64,000 nucleotides of DNA, from assembly GCF_003991905.1 (NCBI RefSeq), contig NZ_RSCL01000006.1, positions 156,493 through 220,492 of the forward strand, given 5' to 3'. This stretch comes from Dulcicalothrix desertica PCC 7102. Lineage in GTDB: Bacteria; Cyanobacteriota; Cyanobacteriia; Cyanobacteriales; Nostocaceae. Below the pieces are notes generated by a model. That model had not been told where the DNA came from. It saw nothing but the letters and a program-made list of their open reading frames with translations, and made no database searches. Of this stretch, positions 54,137 through 63,298 are shown piece after piece. The position numbers and the translations under genes are program-made. Numbering within the stretch: the stretch's first letter is position 1; the number at the start of each line of letters is the position of its first letter.

Positions 54137-54973
54137 TTAAGGAAGCAAAGGATGCATATGATGTGCTTTTGCAACGAGCATAGCAGTAGAAAGACGACCA
54201 GAAATAGCAACCAACAGGTTTTTAACTGCACTTGAATCAAAAGCAGTAACACAATTACTATACAAGCACATAACCCCAAGACAATCGCCCATATCCCCAA
54301 TAATGGGAACTGTAATTAAAGATTTATACGGGAAACGGCGCCGTTTAGCCTTATCAAAAAAGATATATTCGGGGTTATCTGCTTGTAACTCTCCATTTTT
54401 TCTCGACAAATGCACAACGTAGCTTTTTTTATCTAAAAAAGTCAGACCTGCAATACCACGTCTAGCATTAGAACCATTTCCAATATAAAAGCGTGCTTTA
54501 TCAGGACTTTCATTAGGATACTCAAGGAAAAACCAAGTAGTAAGATAATCAGGGTCAGTAGTATCAGGAGCGTATACAGCGATACCACAACCGTCTAAAA
54601 GTTGGAGGAATTCAAGAGTTTGCTCTAAAAATTCATCGAAAAAACGTTGTAAAGCTAGACTAGCATCAGGCGCCTCACATAACTTAGGCAGCAAATACCA
54701 TAGAGTTTCATCAAGAGAATGAAGTTTTACAGATATTTGATGTGCGGCATGATAGCGCTGTATAACCAACAGACAAGGAAGAACCACAACAAGCCCACAT
54801 AACAGCGCAGCCCACAGAGGAACTTTTATAGATATGAGAATAGGTAAAACGTGTTTAAGAGCCTCATCAGCTGTGTTTCCAATAATGCCCTGAAAAGCAA
54901 AAGCAATTAGAGTACCTATCGGTGCGATAGATATTTTTAACCAAATTGGAATTTTGGGTAGATTCAATGCCAT
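54137..54973 (-). CDS. Membrane-anchored GAF-like sensor protein
   Basis: 278 residues. Two N-terminal TM helices (LKISIAPIGTLIAFAFQGIIG, VPLWAALLCGLVVVLPCLLVIQRY), then a cytoplasmic domain (about 85-275) whose end (RRRFPYKSLITVPIIGDMGDCLGVMCLYSNCVTAFDSSAVKNLLVAISGRL) is a GAF domain. No output domain follows. May work with a separate kinase or act as a ligand sensor (inference). GGCGCC sites lie within the gene (54339, 54668). Confidence 0.8.
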   Translation of the reverse strand: MALNLPKIPIWLKISIAPIGTLIAFAFQGIIGNTADEALKHVLPILISIKVPLWAALLCGLVVVLPCLLVIQRYHAAHQISVKLHSLDETLWYLLPKLCEAPDASLALQRFFDEFLEQTLEFLQLLDGCGIAVYAPDTTDPDYLTTWFFLEYPNESPDKARFYIGNGSNARRGIAGLTFLDKKSYVVHLSRKNGELQADNPEYIFFDKAKRRRFPYKSLITVPIIGDMGDCLGVMCLYSNCVTAFDSSAVKNLLVAISGRLSTAMLVAKAHHMHPLLP

Positions 54974-55404
54974 AACGACCTGTCATAATTGGCAGCGTGA
55001 CATAATACCATCGATGTAGGTATCAATACTATACTAACAACCTCTAGATAAATTTACCTGTATATATATTAATGTTGTTGCCAAATATGTTATGTGACAG
55101 AAAAGCAAAAATCACTGTTCAATTGATTTCTCACCCTAATACCTGTGTTCAATCAAGTGTTATTAACAGTACTTACACTTAGACAAACTCGACAATAATA
55201 ATCTTAAAAGCTACACCAATAATGTTTATAACTCAATCACTACTTAATCATAATAAATATTTTATACAATCTAAGCCGATTACAGTTATTGTTAAGAAGT
55301 ATTGTGTTGAAATCTTGACATGGAAGTTAAAACTAGTGGAGGTTGAGGCGCCTTCCGACTTAAAATTACTATACCGATAAGTAGAGACGTGATTAATCAC
55401 GTCT
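54974..55404. other. Intergenic region before the tandem Uma2 genes
   Basis: 431 AT-rich bases with a GGCGCC near 55347 and a family B palindrome at 55381-55408. No gene recognised. Confidence 0.45.
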
Positions 55405-55408
55405 TTAC
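55381..55408. repeat. Family B palindrome (variant end)
   Basis: GTAGAGACGTGATTAATCAC continuing with GTCTTTAC. On the minus strand its GTAAAGAC end provides the stop TAA of the Uma2 gene that ends at 55405. Confidence 0.8.
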
Positions 55409-55980
55409 CATACAAACTGCATATCTAAAATAAACCCTGGTAACACGTCTTCTCCTGATAAAGTCGTAGGAGCATCTAATATTTCAACTTGTTGTCCTAA
55501 ACGGTAAATTTCTACGCGACGATTTTTTCTATCTATTAACCAACCTAATCTAACTTTCGCTTCGATATATTCGCGCATTTTGGCTTGTGTTTCGCTCAAG
55601 CTATCAGATGGAGACATTAATTCCAATACAAAGTCAGGAGCAATGGGAGGAAATTTCTCTCGTTGTGCGTCGGTAAGTCCATTCCATCTTTCTAATTGTA
55701 TCCATGATACATCTGGGGAACGGTCGGCGCCATTAGGAAGTTTAAAACAAGTAGAGGAATCAAATACTTCTCCTAATTGAGTTTGCTCGTTCCACACAAC
55801 AAACCTCGTGGTTAGTTTAGCGTTACGTTTTCCTGTTTCTCCTCCTGTTGGTGGCATTATAACTAGTTTCCCCCATTGGTTACGCTCAAATTTGATATCA
55901 GGATTATCCTGACACAGTTGGTAAAATTGGTCGTCAGTCAGCTTGACTACACTGTTAAAGTCAATAGTAATGGCAGTCAT
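55405..55980 (-). CDS. Uma2 family nuclease-like protein, copy 1
   Basis: 191 residues from MTAITIDFNSVVKL. Uma2 (DUF820) core: NPDIKFERNQWGKLVIMPPTGGETGKRN, FDSSTCFKLPNGADRSPDVSWIQLERW, PDFVLELMSPSDSLSETQAKMREYIEA, GWLIDRKNRRVEIY. The D..ELxS..K pattern is of the restriction-endonuclease fold; activity is not established. It is a recent duplicate of the gene at 56074, by eye about 90% identical. Extra 10 codons upstream (55981-56010) are open but not conserved between copies. Confidence 0.87.
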   Translation of the reverse strand: MTAITIDFNSVVKLTDDQFYQLCQDNPDIKFERNQWGKLVIMPPTGGETGKRNAKLTTRFVVWNEQTQLGEVFDSSTCFKLPNGADRSPDVSWIQLERWNGLTDAQREKFPPIAPDFVLELMSPSDSLSETQAKMREYIEAKVRLGWLIDRKNRRVEIYRLGQQVEILDAPTTLSGEDVLPGFILDMQFVW

Positions 55981-56049
55981 GGCATCTATATTACATGTAG
56001 GCGCCTCCATTTTAACGTAGATAAGTTTTGCTTAGACCGTGAATAAGAA

Positions 56050-56077
56050 GTAGAGACGTGATTAATCACGTCTTTAC
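56050..56077. repeat. Family B palindrome (variant end)
   Basis: Identical to the copy at 55381-55408. The right end gives the TAA of the second Uma2 gene. The repeat was duplicated together with the gene. Confidence 0.8.
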
Positions 56078-56649
56078 CATACAAACTGCATATCTAGAAC
56101 AAACCCTGGTAGCACGTCCTCTCCAGATAAAGTCGCAGGAGCATCTAATATTTCAACTTGTTGTCCTAAACGGTAAATTTCTACACGACGACTTTTTCTA
56201 TCTATTAACCAACCTAATCTAACTTCGGCGCCCATATATTCGCGCATTTTGGCTTGTGTTTCGCTCAAGCTATCAGACGGAGACATTAATTCCAATACAA
56301 AGTCAGGAGCAATAGGGGGAAATTTCTCTCGTTGTGCGTCGGTAAGTGCATTCCACCTTTCTAATTGTATCCATGAGACATCTGGGGAACGGTCAGGACC
56401 ATTAGGAAGTTTAAAACAAGTTGAAGAGTCAAATACTTCTCCTAATTTGGTTTGACGGTTCCAAATTACAAAATCAGCAATAACAGATGCATTACGTTTT
56501 CCTGTTTCTCCTCCTGTTGGTGGCATTATTACTAGTTTCCCCCATTGGTTACGCTCAAATTTGATATCAGGATTATCCTGACACAGTTGGTAAAATTGGT
56601 CGTCAGTAAGCTTGACTACACTGTTAAAGTCAATAGTAATGGCAGTCAT
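56074..56649 (-). CDS. Uma2 family nuclease-like protein, copy 2
   Basis: 191 residues from MTAI; the same motifs as copy 1 (SPDVSWIQLERWNALTD, LELMSPSDSLSETQAKMREYMGA, RKSRRVEIYRLGQQVE). Differences cluster near 56221-56232 and 56390-56400, two of which coincide with GGCGCC sites. Upstream flanking sequence (about 60 bases) is shared with copy 1, so the duplication unit is about 670 bases. Confidence 0.87.
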   Translation of the reverse strand: MTAITIDFNSVVKLTDDQFYQLCQDNPDIKFERNQWGKLVIMPPTGGETGKRNASVIADFVIWNRQTKLGEVFDSSTCFKLPNGPDRSPDVSWIQLERWNALTDAQREKFPPIAPDFVLELMSPSDSLSETQAKMREYMGAEVRLGWLIDRKSRRVEIYRLGQQVEILDAPATLSGEDVLPGFVLDMQFVW

Positions 56650-57007
56650 GGCATCTATTTTACATGTATGGCGCCTCCATTTTAACGTAGATAAGTTTTG
56701 CTTAGACGCTACTTCAGGCGCCGAGTTTGCGAATAGCAAAATTCATCATACTTATTTGCTTTTCATGAAATGAAGGAGGCATCAAGCTATGAACTGTATG
56801 GTCGAGTCCATCATGCATAACATCGGTTGTTAGTGCAGAGTGGTTTATATAAGAATATAAATAGTCGCTTATGATAAGCTTTGATATGTCTGGTTAGTTA
56901 GGCGCCTTTAATTTGCTTATAGTATTAGGGACGGGCAAGGATGCCCATCCCACAAGAGATTTTGAGAAGAGACTTAGAAGATAACGACGTTTTTATGTTT
57001 TATTTAT
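56650..57007. other. Intergenic region with repeat
   Basis: 358 bases, with three GGCGCC sites (near 56670, 56715 and 56900) and a family A palindrome at 56928-56956. No gene seen. Confidence 0.45.
56928..56956. repeat. Family A palindrome
   Basis: GGGACGGGCAAGGATGCCCA followed by TCCCACAAG, about 50 bases after the stop of the hybrid kinase gene. Confidence 0.75.
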
Positions 57008-58672
57008 TTAAGAATGGAGAACGTTTTGTAATATAGTTAATAATTCATAAACAGTAAAAGGTTTGGGTAAAAAGCCTTGTAATTCGTTATAGTTAATTTG
57101 AGGGTTTTCTCCCATACCATCTTTACTACCGCTCATGGCAATAATAGGTACTTGGGAATTGATTTTTTGTAGAGTGATAATAGCAGTTTTTCCATCAACT
57201 GATGGCATGTGGATGTCCATTAATACTAACTTAATAGTATTTTTATATTGAACATATGAAGCGATTGCTTCCATACCGTTTCTTGCAAGTAATACTGTGT
57301 AATTATATGCTTCTAATGTTGTTTTGGTGATATCACCTATTGCAATTTCGTCGTCTACTAATAAAATTAATTCTCCGTTTCCTTTCGGTAATTCAAAGTC
57401 TTCTGTATTGAGTTGTTCGTTAGCTGTTGTAGTTGCTGGTAAGTAAACTTTAAAACAACTACCTTGATTTATTGTGCTAGATACTTCAATAAAACCACCG
57501 TGTTTTTTGATAATGCTAAACACTGTAGATAAACCTAATCCTGTACCTTTACCCACTTCTTTTGTTGTGAAAAAGGGGTCAAATATTTTTTCAATAATGT
57601 CTGGAGGTATACCTGTACCTGTATCACTAACGCTGACGACGACATAAGCTCCTATTTGTGCTTCCGGATTTGTGGCATTATAAGTTTCATCAATATATAT
57701 ATTAGTGGCAGATAGATTTAAAGTACCGCCATTGGGCATTGCATCGCGGGCATTTATAACTAAGTTCATAAACACCTGATGTAGTTGTGTTGCATTAGCG
57801 TTTACCGTCCAAAGGTTATAATTAATATTTTTTTCAAGTTCAATAAATTTTGGAAATGTACTTTTAATTACTTTTTCAATATCTAATAGTAAATGCTTAA
57901 CTTGTAACATTAGACGTTTGTCTTCTGTTCCTCTGGCAAACGAAAGAATTTGTTGGACTAAATCGGCGCCACGTCTTGTGCTGGTTTCCAAAATATTGAG
58001 ATAATGCCGATTGCGGTCGCTTAAATTGGCAATAGTCACTGGTAACAGTTGAGCGGTGGCCAGAATTGGTGTGAGAATATTGTTGAGGTCATGAGCAATA
58101 CCGCTAGCGAGAATACCAAGGTTTTCTAACCTCTGAGCGCGTAAAAATTGGGTTTCTAGTTGTTTTTTCTCGGTAATATCAATAATTATCCCTACCATTC
58201 GCATTGCTTGTCCTACGTCGTTGTAATAAATACGACCACGACTAGTTACCCAATGTAAGCTACCGTTGGGATGGATGATACGATACTCTTGTTCCCAGTT
58301 GCGCTTTTGGGCAATTGCTGCTTGTAACTGCATTTCAACTTGGGGTAAATCTTCAGGATGTACCCGGTTTGCCCATTCTGCGTAGCTGCGCTGTGGTGTA
58401 CCTGGTGTATAGCCTAAAATAATTTCGTGATACGGTGTCCAGATGGTTTCATTCGTAGGAATATCCCAATCCCAAATTCCCATTTGCACTGCATCTAACG
58501 CTAGGGTTAAACGTTCGTTAAAAGCTTGTACTTTTTGCTCGCTTTCTTTTAATGCCTTTTCTGCTTGTTGACGTTGACGATTATTTTCTGCTTCTCGTAA
58601 TGAGCGCTCTATGGCAGGTATTAATCGTTTTAAACGACCTTTGCTGACAAAATCATTAGCTCCTGCTTGCAT
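57008..58672 (-). CDS. Hybrid histidine kinase with truncated N-terminal receiver
   Basis: 554 residues from the first Met: the tail of a receiver (QAGANDFVSKGRLKRLIPAIERSL), coiled coil, PAS domain (about 55-175; GIWDWDIPTNETIWTPYHEIILGYTPGTP), HisKA (IAHDLNNILTPILATAQLL), HATPase (NLVINARDAMPNGG, GTGLGLSTVFSIIKKHGGF) and a C-terminal receiver (LILLVDDEIA, LVLMDIHMPSVDG, FLPKPF). In frame upstream the receiver continues only to about 58722 (LIVISAVLDEEIAV) and then hits a stop; its first two-thirds are missing. Confidence 0.88.
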   Translation of the reverse strand: MQAGANDFVSKGRLKRLIPAIERSLREAENNRQRQQAEKALKESEQKVQAFNERLTLALDAVQMGIWDWDIPTNETIWTPYHEIILGYTPGTPQRSYAEWANRVHPEDLPQVEMQLQAAIAQKRNWEQEYRIIHPNGSLHWVTSRGRIYYNDVGQAMRMVGIIIDITEKKQLETQFLRAQRLENLGILASGIAHDLNNILTPILATAQLLPVTIANLSDRNRHYLNILETSTRRGADLVQQILSFARGTEDKRLMLQVKHLLLDIEKVIKSTFPKFIELEKNINYNLWTVNANATQLHQVFMNLVINARDAMPNGGTLNLSATNIYIDETYNATNPEAQIGAYVVVSVSDTGTGIPPDIIEKIFDPFFTTKEVGKGTGLGLSTVFSIIKKHGGFIEVSSTINQGSCFKVYLPATTTANEQLNTEDFELPKGNGELILLVDDEIAIGDITKTTLEAYNYTVLLARNGMEAIASYVQYKNTIKLVLMDIHMPSVDGKTAIITLQKINSQVPIIAMSGSKDGMGENPQINYNELQGFLPKPFTVYELLTILQNVLHS

Positions 58673-58765
58673 CGCAGTTACGGCGATTTCTTCATCCAGA
58701 ACCGCAGAGATAACAATTAAGGGTTAACTCCGATGAAAAAGCCTTTTGAAAACATAGGCAAAACT

Positions 58766-58783
58766 TAGAAACCAGGTTTCTTG
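58766..58783. repeat. Half family C unit upstream of the truncated kinase
   Basis: TAGAAACCAGGTTTCTTG. Next to it, AGCACAGGCGCCGATACCTGTGCT (58793-58816) is a second palindrome. Both lie at the point where the receiver was lost. Confidence 0.6.
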
Positions 58784-58832
58784 CTTGACAATAGCACAGG
58801 CGCCGATACCTGTGCTAAAGATTTAATTACAT

Positions 58833-60239
58833 TTACGCACTGTGAACACCTTCTGTTGAAAGTTGGTTAAAGGCGCCGATAGTGCGAGGAAGATTTATAC
58901 TAAGTGCCAATGTGATAGTTAGCATGTACGATACAAGACCAAGCCATAATATATGATTATTGTGGTAGTACCAAGCGGTAAACGCTAGAGGAAGGAAACC
59001 AAAGAAGAAAGCAATTAAAACAGCGTTGCGTAAAGTGGCGCCTTCTTTCAAGCCAATGAAATATCCTTCTAACATAAAAGCAATAGACGTAAATCCTAAT
59101 AAAGGCAGTAACCAAATAGTGTAAGTGTTAATGTGTTGGCTAACTTCGGTATGATTGGTTAATAGTCCAAATATTCTATCAGGGAATATTACCGATACAA
59201 TTGCAATTACAAAAGCTATTAACAAACTAGTCATGATTGAAACAGTCAGCAAAGGTAGTAGCTTTTGTGTATCGCCTTTGCCTTTGAAGTTACCAGTTAA
59301 AGTTTGAGCCGTCATTCCTACACCTTGAATAGTAAACTGGCTCAACAAAGCAATTTGGAGAATCAAACCGTTTTCAGCTAAAACAGTTGTCCCCATAGAT
59401 GCACTTATATTAGTAAAAATGGCATAAGCAGAAATCAAAGCCAAAAAACGAATCAAAATATTACTTTTGAGTACGACTGTATCTTTAAGTGCAGCCCAAT
59501 CAAAAACTTCTTTTACAGCATTTGGTAGTATTTGCCATTGAATAGTAAAGCATAAGCAAATCAAAGCAGTTATCAACGCTAAATATTGACTCGCTGCTGT
59601 CGCAAGTCCGGCGCCCATACTTTCCCAACCGAACTTATTAATCATTAAATAATCTAGGGCAACATTTGAGCCATTACCCATAATAGACATAAACAGCACA
59701 ATGCCATTCATCTCACGTCCCAAAAACCAACCGATAAGAACAAAATTTAGTAAAACAGCAGGCGCCCCCCAAATGCGCGCGCAAAAATAATCAACTCCCG
59801 ACGCTTCAATTTCTGGAGAACCGCTCAAAATTGCAAAACCCAACTTTTGTAAAGGATATTGCAGTAATACAATTAGCACACCTATTGTCAACGCTACCAA
59901 ACCGCTTCGCAAAAGAGCAAGTAACACACCCTTCGAGTCATCAAGTCCTACAGCTTGGGCAGTTAGTGCGTTAGTGCTAGTACGGAGAAACTTCAACACG
60001 CGGTAAAGATAGTCAAACAAGATAGTAGCTAGAACCACTCCAGCCAAGTGACGAATATCAGCCAAGTGTCCCAAAAAGGCAATATCAACAATCCCAGCTA
60101 GCGGTACCATCATATTCGACAGTGCGCTAACGCTGGCAAGCCGATAAAAACGAGGCAAAAAACTATATTGTACTGGGAGCGTCAACGCCATATCATCAAA
60201 AGCCTCAAAATTAGGACTTAGTTTAAATTTCTTTAACAT
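58833..60239 (-). CDS. MATE family efflux transporter
   Basis: 468 residues with twelve membrane segments. The DinF-like branch is indicated by VPLAGIVDIAFLGHLADIRHLAGV (helix 1), the QGVGMTAQTLTGNFKGKGDTQKLL region and NLP-type C-terminus. MATE proteins export cationic drugs or metabolites in exchange for Na+ or H+. Met at residue 17 (MALTLPVQYSF) is a possible shorter start. Upstream lies a family D repeat. Confidence 0.9.
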   Translation of the reverse strand: MLKKFKLSPNFEAFDDMALTLPVQYSFLPRFYRLASVSALSNMMVPLAGIVDIAFLGHLADIRHLAGVVLATILFDYLYRVLKFLRTSTNALTAQAVGLDDSKGVLLALLRSGLVALTIGVLIVLLQYPLQKLGFAILSGSPEIEASGVDYFCARIWGAPAVLLNFVLIGWFLGREMNGIVLFMSIMGNGSNVALDYLMINKFGWESMGAGLATAASQYLALITALICLCFTIQWQILPNAVKEVFDWAALKDTVVLKSNILIRFLALISAYAIFTNISASMGTTVLAENGLILQIALLSQFTIQGVGMTAQTLTGNFKGKGDTQKLLPLLTVSIMTSLLIAFVIAIVSVIFPDRIFGLLTNHTEVSQHINTYTIWLLPLLGFTSIAFMLEGYFIGLKEGATLRNAVLIAFFFGFLPLAFTAWYYHNNHILWLGLVSYMLTITLALSINLPRTIGAFNQLSTEGVHSA

Positions 60240-60291
60240 TAAACCTTTTTTGCCTAACTTTCTAGCAACTACTGAACTTTCGCTCCATATC

Positions 60292-60320
60292 GTAGGTTGG
60301 GTGGAGGAACGGAACCCAAC
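60292..60320 (+). repeat. Family D repeat
   Basis: GTAGGTTGGGTGGAGGAACG followed by GAACCCAAC, about 50 bases before the MATE start on the other strand. Same 28-base sequence as the copy at 26501. Confidence 0.75.
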
Positions 60321-60463
60321 TTATTCAGGAATAGTAGCTTACACACGTGTATAAGTATAAAAACCTAAAATACTGTAATCGTAAAAAATCTAATAACACA
60401 ACAGCTATTGATACAGTTATAAAGATATGTTGGTTCAGTATCTTGAATAATAAGAGAGTATTA

Positions 60464-60490
60464 GGACGGGCAGGGATGCCCGTTCCACAA
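60464..60490. repeat. Family A palindrome
   Basis: GGACGGGCAGGGATGCCCGT followed by TCCACAA, about 28 bases after the dacB stop at 60518. Confidence 0.75.
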
Positions 60491-60517
60491 GTCCACAAGA
60501 TGGTTAATTTAATTTTT

Positions 60518-61969
60518 TTAACAACGTCTTAGTTGTGTCATTGTTACTACCATTTCATCGACAGCTTGGCGTAAAACTCTGGCAGGTTGTTCGGTTTGAT
60601 TTACTATTACGCTGAATACTAAGGGTTCGTAGTTAGGTGTAGTTATATAGCCAGATAAGGAAACAACACCTCCTACTGTTCCTGTTTTTGCTATAACTAT
60701 ACCTTCTGCGGGTGTACCGCGAAACCTATTTTTAAGGGTGCCTGTTCTACCTGCTATAGGTAATGATGCACGAAATACAGATGCAGTCGGCGCCTTTGCC
60801 ATTCCTTGTAATACTTGTACTAATGCTTCGGGACTAATTAAGTTTTTGCGTGATAAACCAGAACCGTCAACGATGAAGTAACTAGTTGGGTTAACTCGAA
60901 GTTGCGTTAAAGTTGTTTTGAGAACCTCTAACCCTAAAGCTGATGTTGTTTGTCCTGGTTTTCGAGTTTGTCTAACAGCTAATGCATTCAATAAAGACTC
61001 TGCATATAAATTATTACTGTCTACATTTGTTTTTGCTGCTAGTTCACCCATAGTCGGTGACTGAATAGCTGCTACTTCTAGTTGACTGGCGCCGCCTACT
61101 TCAACAGCAGTTTCTCCTAAAGTTATTCCTTCACTCGCTAAAGCCACACGAAAGCGACGTAAGAAAAAGAAATTTGGGTCAACCACAGGTAAAGTAACAG
61201 CAAACGGGTTTGCATTTGCAGCAAGCTGTCCCTGAATTTTTAGCACATTTCCTGATAAGTCGCGCGTTACATTCAGGTTAGTTTCTTGGTTGTTTGCAAC
61301 TGTCACCGACTGGTTAAGTATTCGCCATATGCGTGCTTCGTTAGGGTCTATCCAGTTAATTTGTAGCGGTCTACCTACAGCTTGCGGCGCCAGTCTAATA
61401 GTAAATGCATTTTCATTCACTACAAAACTACCAAAAGCGGCGCCATAGTCTGACTGTACATCTTCCCATTGCCAACTTGGTACTACAACGTCACCTTGAA
61501 CATAGCTATCATCAGCAATTAATTTATTAATTTTAGTAATACCTTTAGCTTTGAGTTGTTTCGCTAACGCTGTTAACTGTGCATCAGTAATACTTGGGTC
61601 GCCTCTACCCACAACTCGCAACACACCATTCGCTTCTTGGTAAACTGAAGTGCGAATTCTAAAATTGGCGCCTAGCTGTTGTAAAGCCGCTGCCGTAGTT
61701 AGTAACTTAGTATTAGAAGCAGGAGTAAACAACTTGTTGGCATCACGGTTATATAACGTTTGCCCATTCAAATTTTGCACTAACAAACCCCACCGCACCC
61801 TATTAAACAACGGACGGTTAACAACAACATCAAGATTAGATGCAAGTTGCGCTGGACAAATAGTTCTAGGGGTTGGGGTTGGAGTTGGTGTTTGCGCTTG
61901 GACAACAGGAACAGTATTTAATTGGGCGCCGAGTAATAACAGTAGAATTGTACGAACACCTTTAGACAT
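60518..61969 (-). CDS. dacB: D-alanyl-D-alanine carboxypeptidase/endopeptidase (PBP4 type)
   Basis: 483 residues. Signal peptide (MSKGVRTILLLLLGAQLNTVPVVQAQ) followed by a PTPTPTP stretch. Peptidase S13 motifs: FTPASNTKLLTTAAAL (SxxK), DGSGLSRKNLIS (SxN) and IAKTGTVGGVVSL (KTG). Acts in the periplasm on peptidoglycan cross-links and stem peptides. The usual large insertion between SxxK and SxN is present. Confidence 0.93.
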   Translation of the reverse strand: MSKGVRTILLLLLGAQLNTVPVVQAQTPTPTPTPRTICPAQLASNLDVVVNRPLFNRVRWGLLVQNLNGQTLYNRDANKLFTPASNTKLLTTAAALQQLGANFRIRTSVYQEANGVLRVVGRGDPSITDAQLTALAKQLKAKGITKINKLIADDSYVQGDVVVPSWQWEDVQSDYGAAFGSFVVNENAFTIRLAPQAVGRPLQINWIDPNEARIWRILNQSVTVANNQETNLNVTRDLSGNVLKIQGQLAANANPFAVTLPVVDPNFFFLRRFRVALASEGITLGETAVEVGGASQLEVAAIQSPTMGELAAKTNVDSNNLYAESLLNALAVRQTRKPGQTTSALGLEVLKTTLTQLRVNPTSYFIVDGSGLSRKNLISPEALVQVLQGMAKAPTASVFRASLPIAGRTGTLKNRFRGTPAEGIVIAKTGTVGGVVSLSGYITTPNYEPLVFSVIVNQTEQPARVLRQAVDEMVVTMTQLRRC

Positions 61970-62257
61970 AAAAATTACTTAAGAACAAAAATATTTAGCC
62001 AAATATATTTAACTACCAGTTAAGGCTACGCAGACGCAAAAAGTGATTTCAATGTTCCTTTCGAGAGTCTATTGAATGGCACCATTAGAAAAACGCTTAC
62101 GTAGTTTACTAGTTATATTTGTTGCTAATAAATATAAATAATTACGCAATTACGGCTATGTATGAAAAAATTAAGTATTATTACTTAGAATTTTTAAGTT
62201 CATTAAAAGAAACACTCCATATGTTACTTCTTGGGAATTTTGGGGAATCATCTAAAT
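61970..62257. other. Divergent promoter region
   Basis: AT-rich spacer between dacB and the glycosyltransferase gene. No repeats of families A-D, RNA gene or operator recognised. Confidence 0.4.
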
Positions 62258-63229
62258 ATGATATTCAATTGGAAATATAACCCACAAAATCACATGAAAA
62301 AACCACTTGTGTCAATTGTTATCTCAACCTACAATCGTACCTCAAGTCTAAATAAATATTGTTTCCCTGGATTAACCCAACTTACCTACCCAAACTACGA
62401 GATTATTGTTGTCAATGATGGTTCCACAGATGAAACGCAAACTTTTCTTGACAGTTGTGTAGATGAAATGAATAACCTACTAGTTATTCATAATAAGAAG
62501 AACCAAGGGACATGTTTTTCGAGAAATATCGGTGTTGCTAATGCTAAAGGTGAGATTATAGTATTCAGCGATGATGATGTAAGGTTGCATCCAGACTGCC
62601 TTGATGAGTTAGTCAAGGTATACGAAAATGACTTAGATGTAATGGCGATTTGGGGATGTGTTTACGAATATGGTGGTTCCTGGAAAGAGGGAACAAAAAC
62701 ATTTGGCTCAGGTAGTCTTATGTCATTTCGACAATTGGTTTTTAACAACTTCCGTTTTGATACAAATCTTCGTTACTTTAAGACTAATAGTTGTGATGAA
62801 CATGAATTTATGCGCCGAATTCAAAGACATGGTTTAAAAATTATTAAGGTAGAGACTGCAAAAGCAGACCATTTCCATGCTCCCTCAAAGGATAGAAGTT
62901 GGAGATGGGTTGGAGGAGATTTGAATTTTCTTTATGAAAATTTGAAATCAGGCTCTGTTATTGAGTATTATCTATGTTTTTTGATGGGAATTATATTGAC
63001 CTTCAAAGAGTTAGTGACAAAAGAGAAGCCATCTGAAAAATGGTATAAACATATGTATAAAGAAATGTTTCAAACACCTAAACGGCTTTTTGCCATGTTA
63101 AACGAACGCCAGTTTTCTATAGCAATTAAATGGCTATTTTATACTCTAGTAGATATCCCATTGCGAGCAAAGACAAAGGGTATAATTGAGTCGATTGCTA
63201 GAACTCATAGCAAAACATGGCCTGTATAA
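62258..63229 (+). CDS. Family 2 glycosyltransferase
   Basis: About 323 residues from ATG at 62258; the Met at 62294 (MKKPLVSIVIST) is also possible, and an upstream TTG is less likely. GT-A fold: VSIVISTYNRTSSLNKY, IIVVNDGSTDETQ (nucleotide-sugar site), NRGTCFSRNIGVANAKGEIIVFSDDDVRLHPD (DDD about 115-117, metal site). The C-terminus has a hydrophobic stretch (YYLCFLMGIILTFKELV) that may anchor it to membrane. Likely involved in a cell-surface or capsular glycan; the acceptor is unknown. Confidence 0.85.
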   Translation: MIFNWKYNPQNHMKKPLVSIVISTYNRTSSLNKYCFPGLTQLTYPNYEIIVVNDGSTDETQTFLDSCVDEMNNLLVIHNKKNQGTCFSRNIGVANAKGEIIVFSDDDVRLHPDCLDELVKVYENDLDVMAIWGCVYEYGGSWKEGTKTFGSGSLMSFRQLVFNNFRFDTNLRYFKTNSCDEHEFMRRIQRHGLKIIKVETAKADHFHAPSKDRSWRWVGGDLNFLYENLKSGSVIEYYLCFLMGIILTFKELVTKEKPSEKWYKHMYKEMFQTPKRLFAMLNERQFSIAIKWLFYTLVDIPLRAKTKGIIESIARTHSKTWPV

Positions 63230-63298
63230 CAGAGGCGCAGAGGGCACAGAGATACATGCTCTACCTCTCTGTGTACTCCGTGTCTCTGTGGTAAAAAG
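63230..63298. repeat. Inverted CACAGAG tract
   Basis: AGAGGCGCAGAGGGCACAGA and CTCTGTGTACTCCGTGTCTC form an imperfect inverted repeat between the glycosyltransferase and nirD stops; similar tracts lie near 7420-7470 and 14968-14990. Confidence 0.5.
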
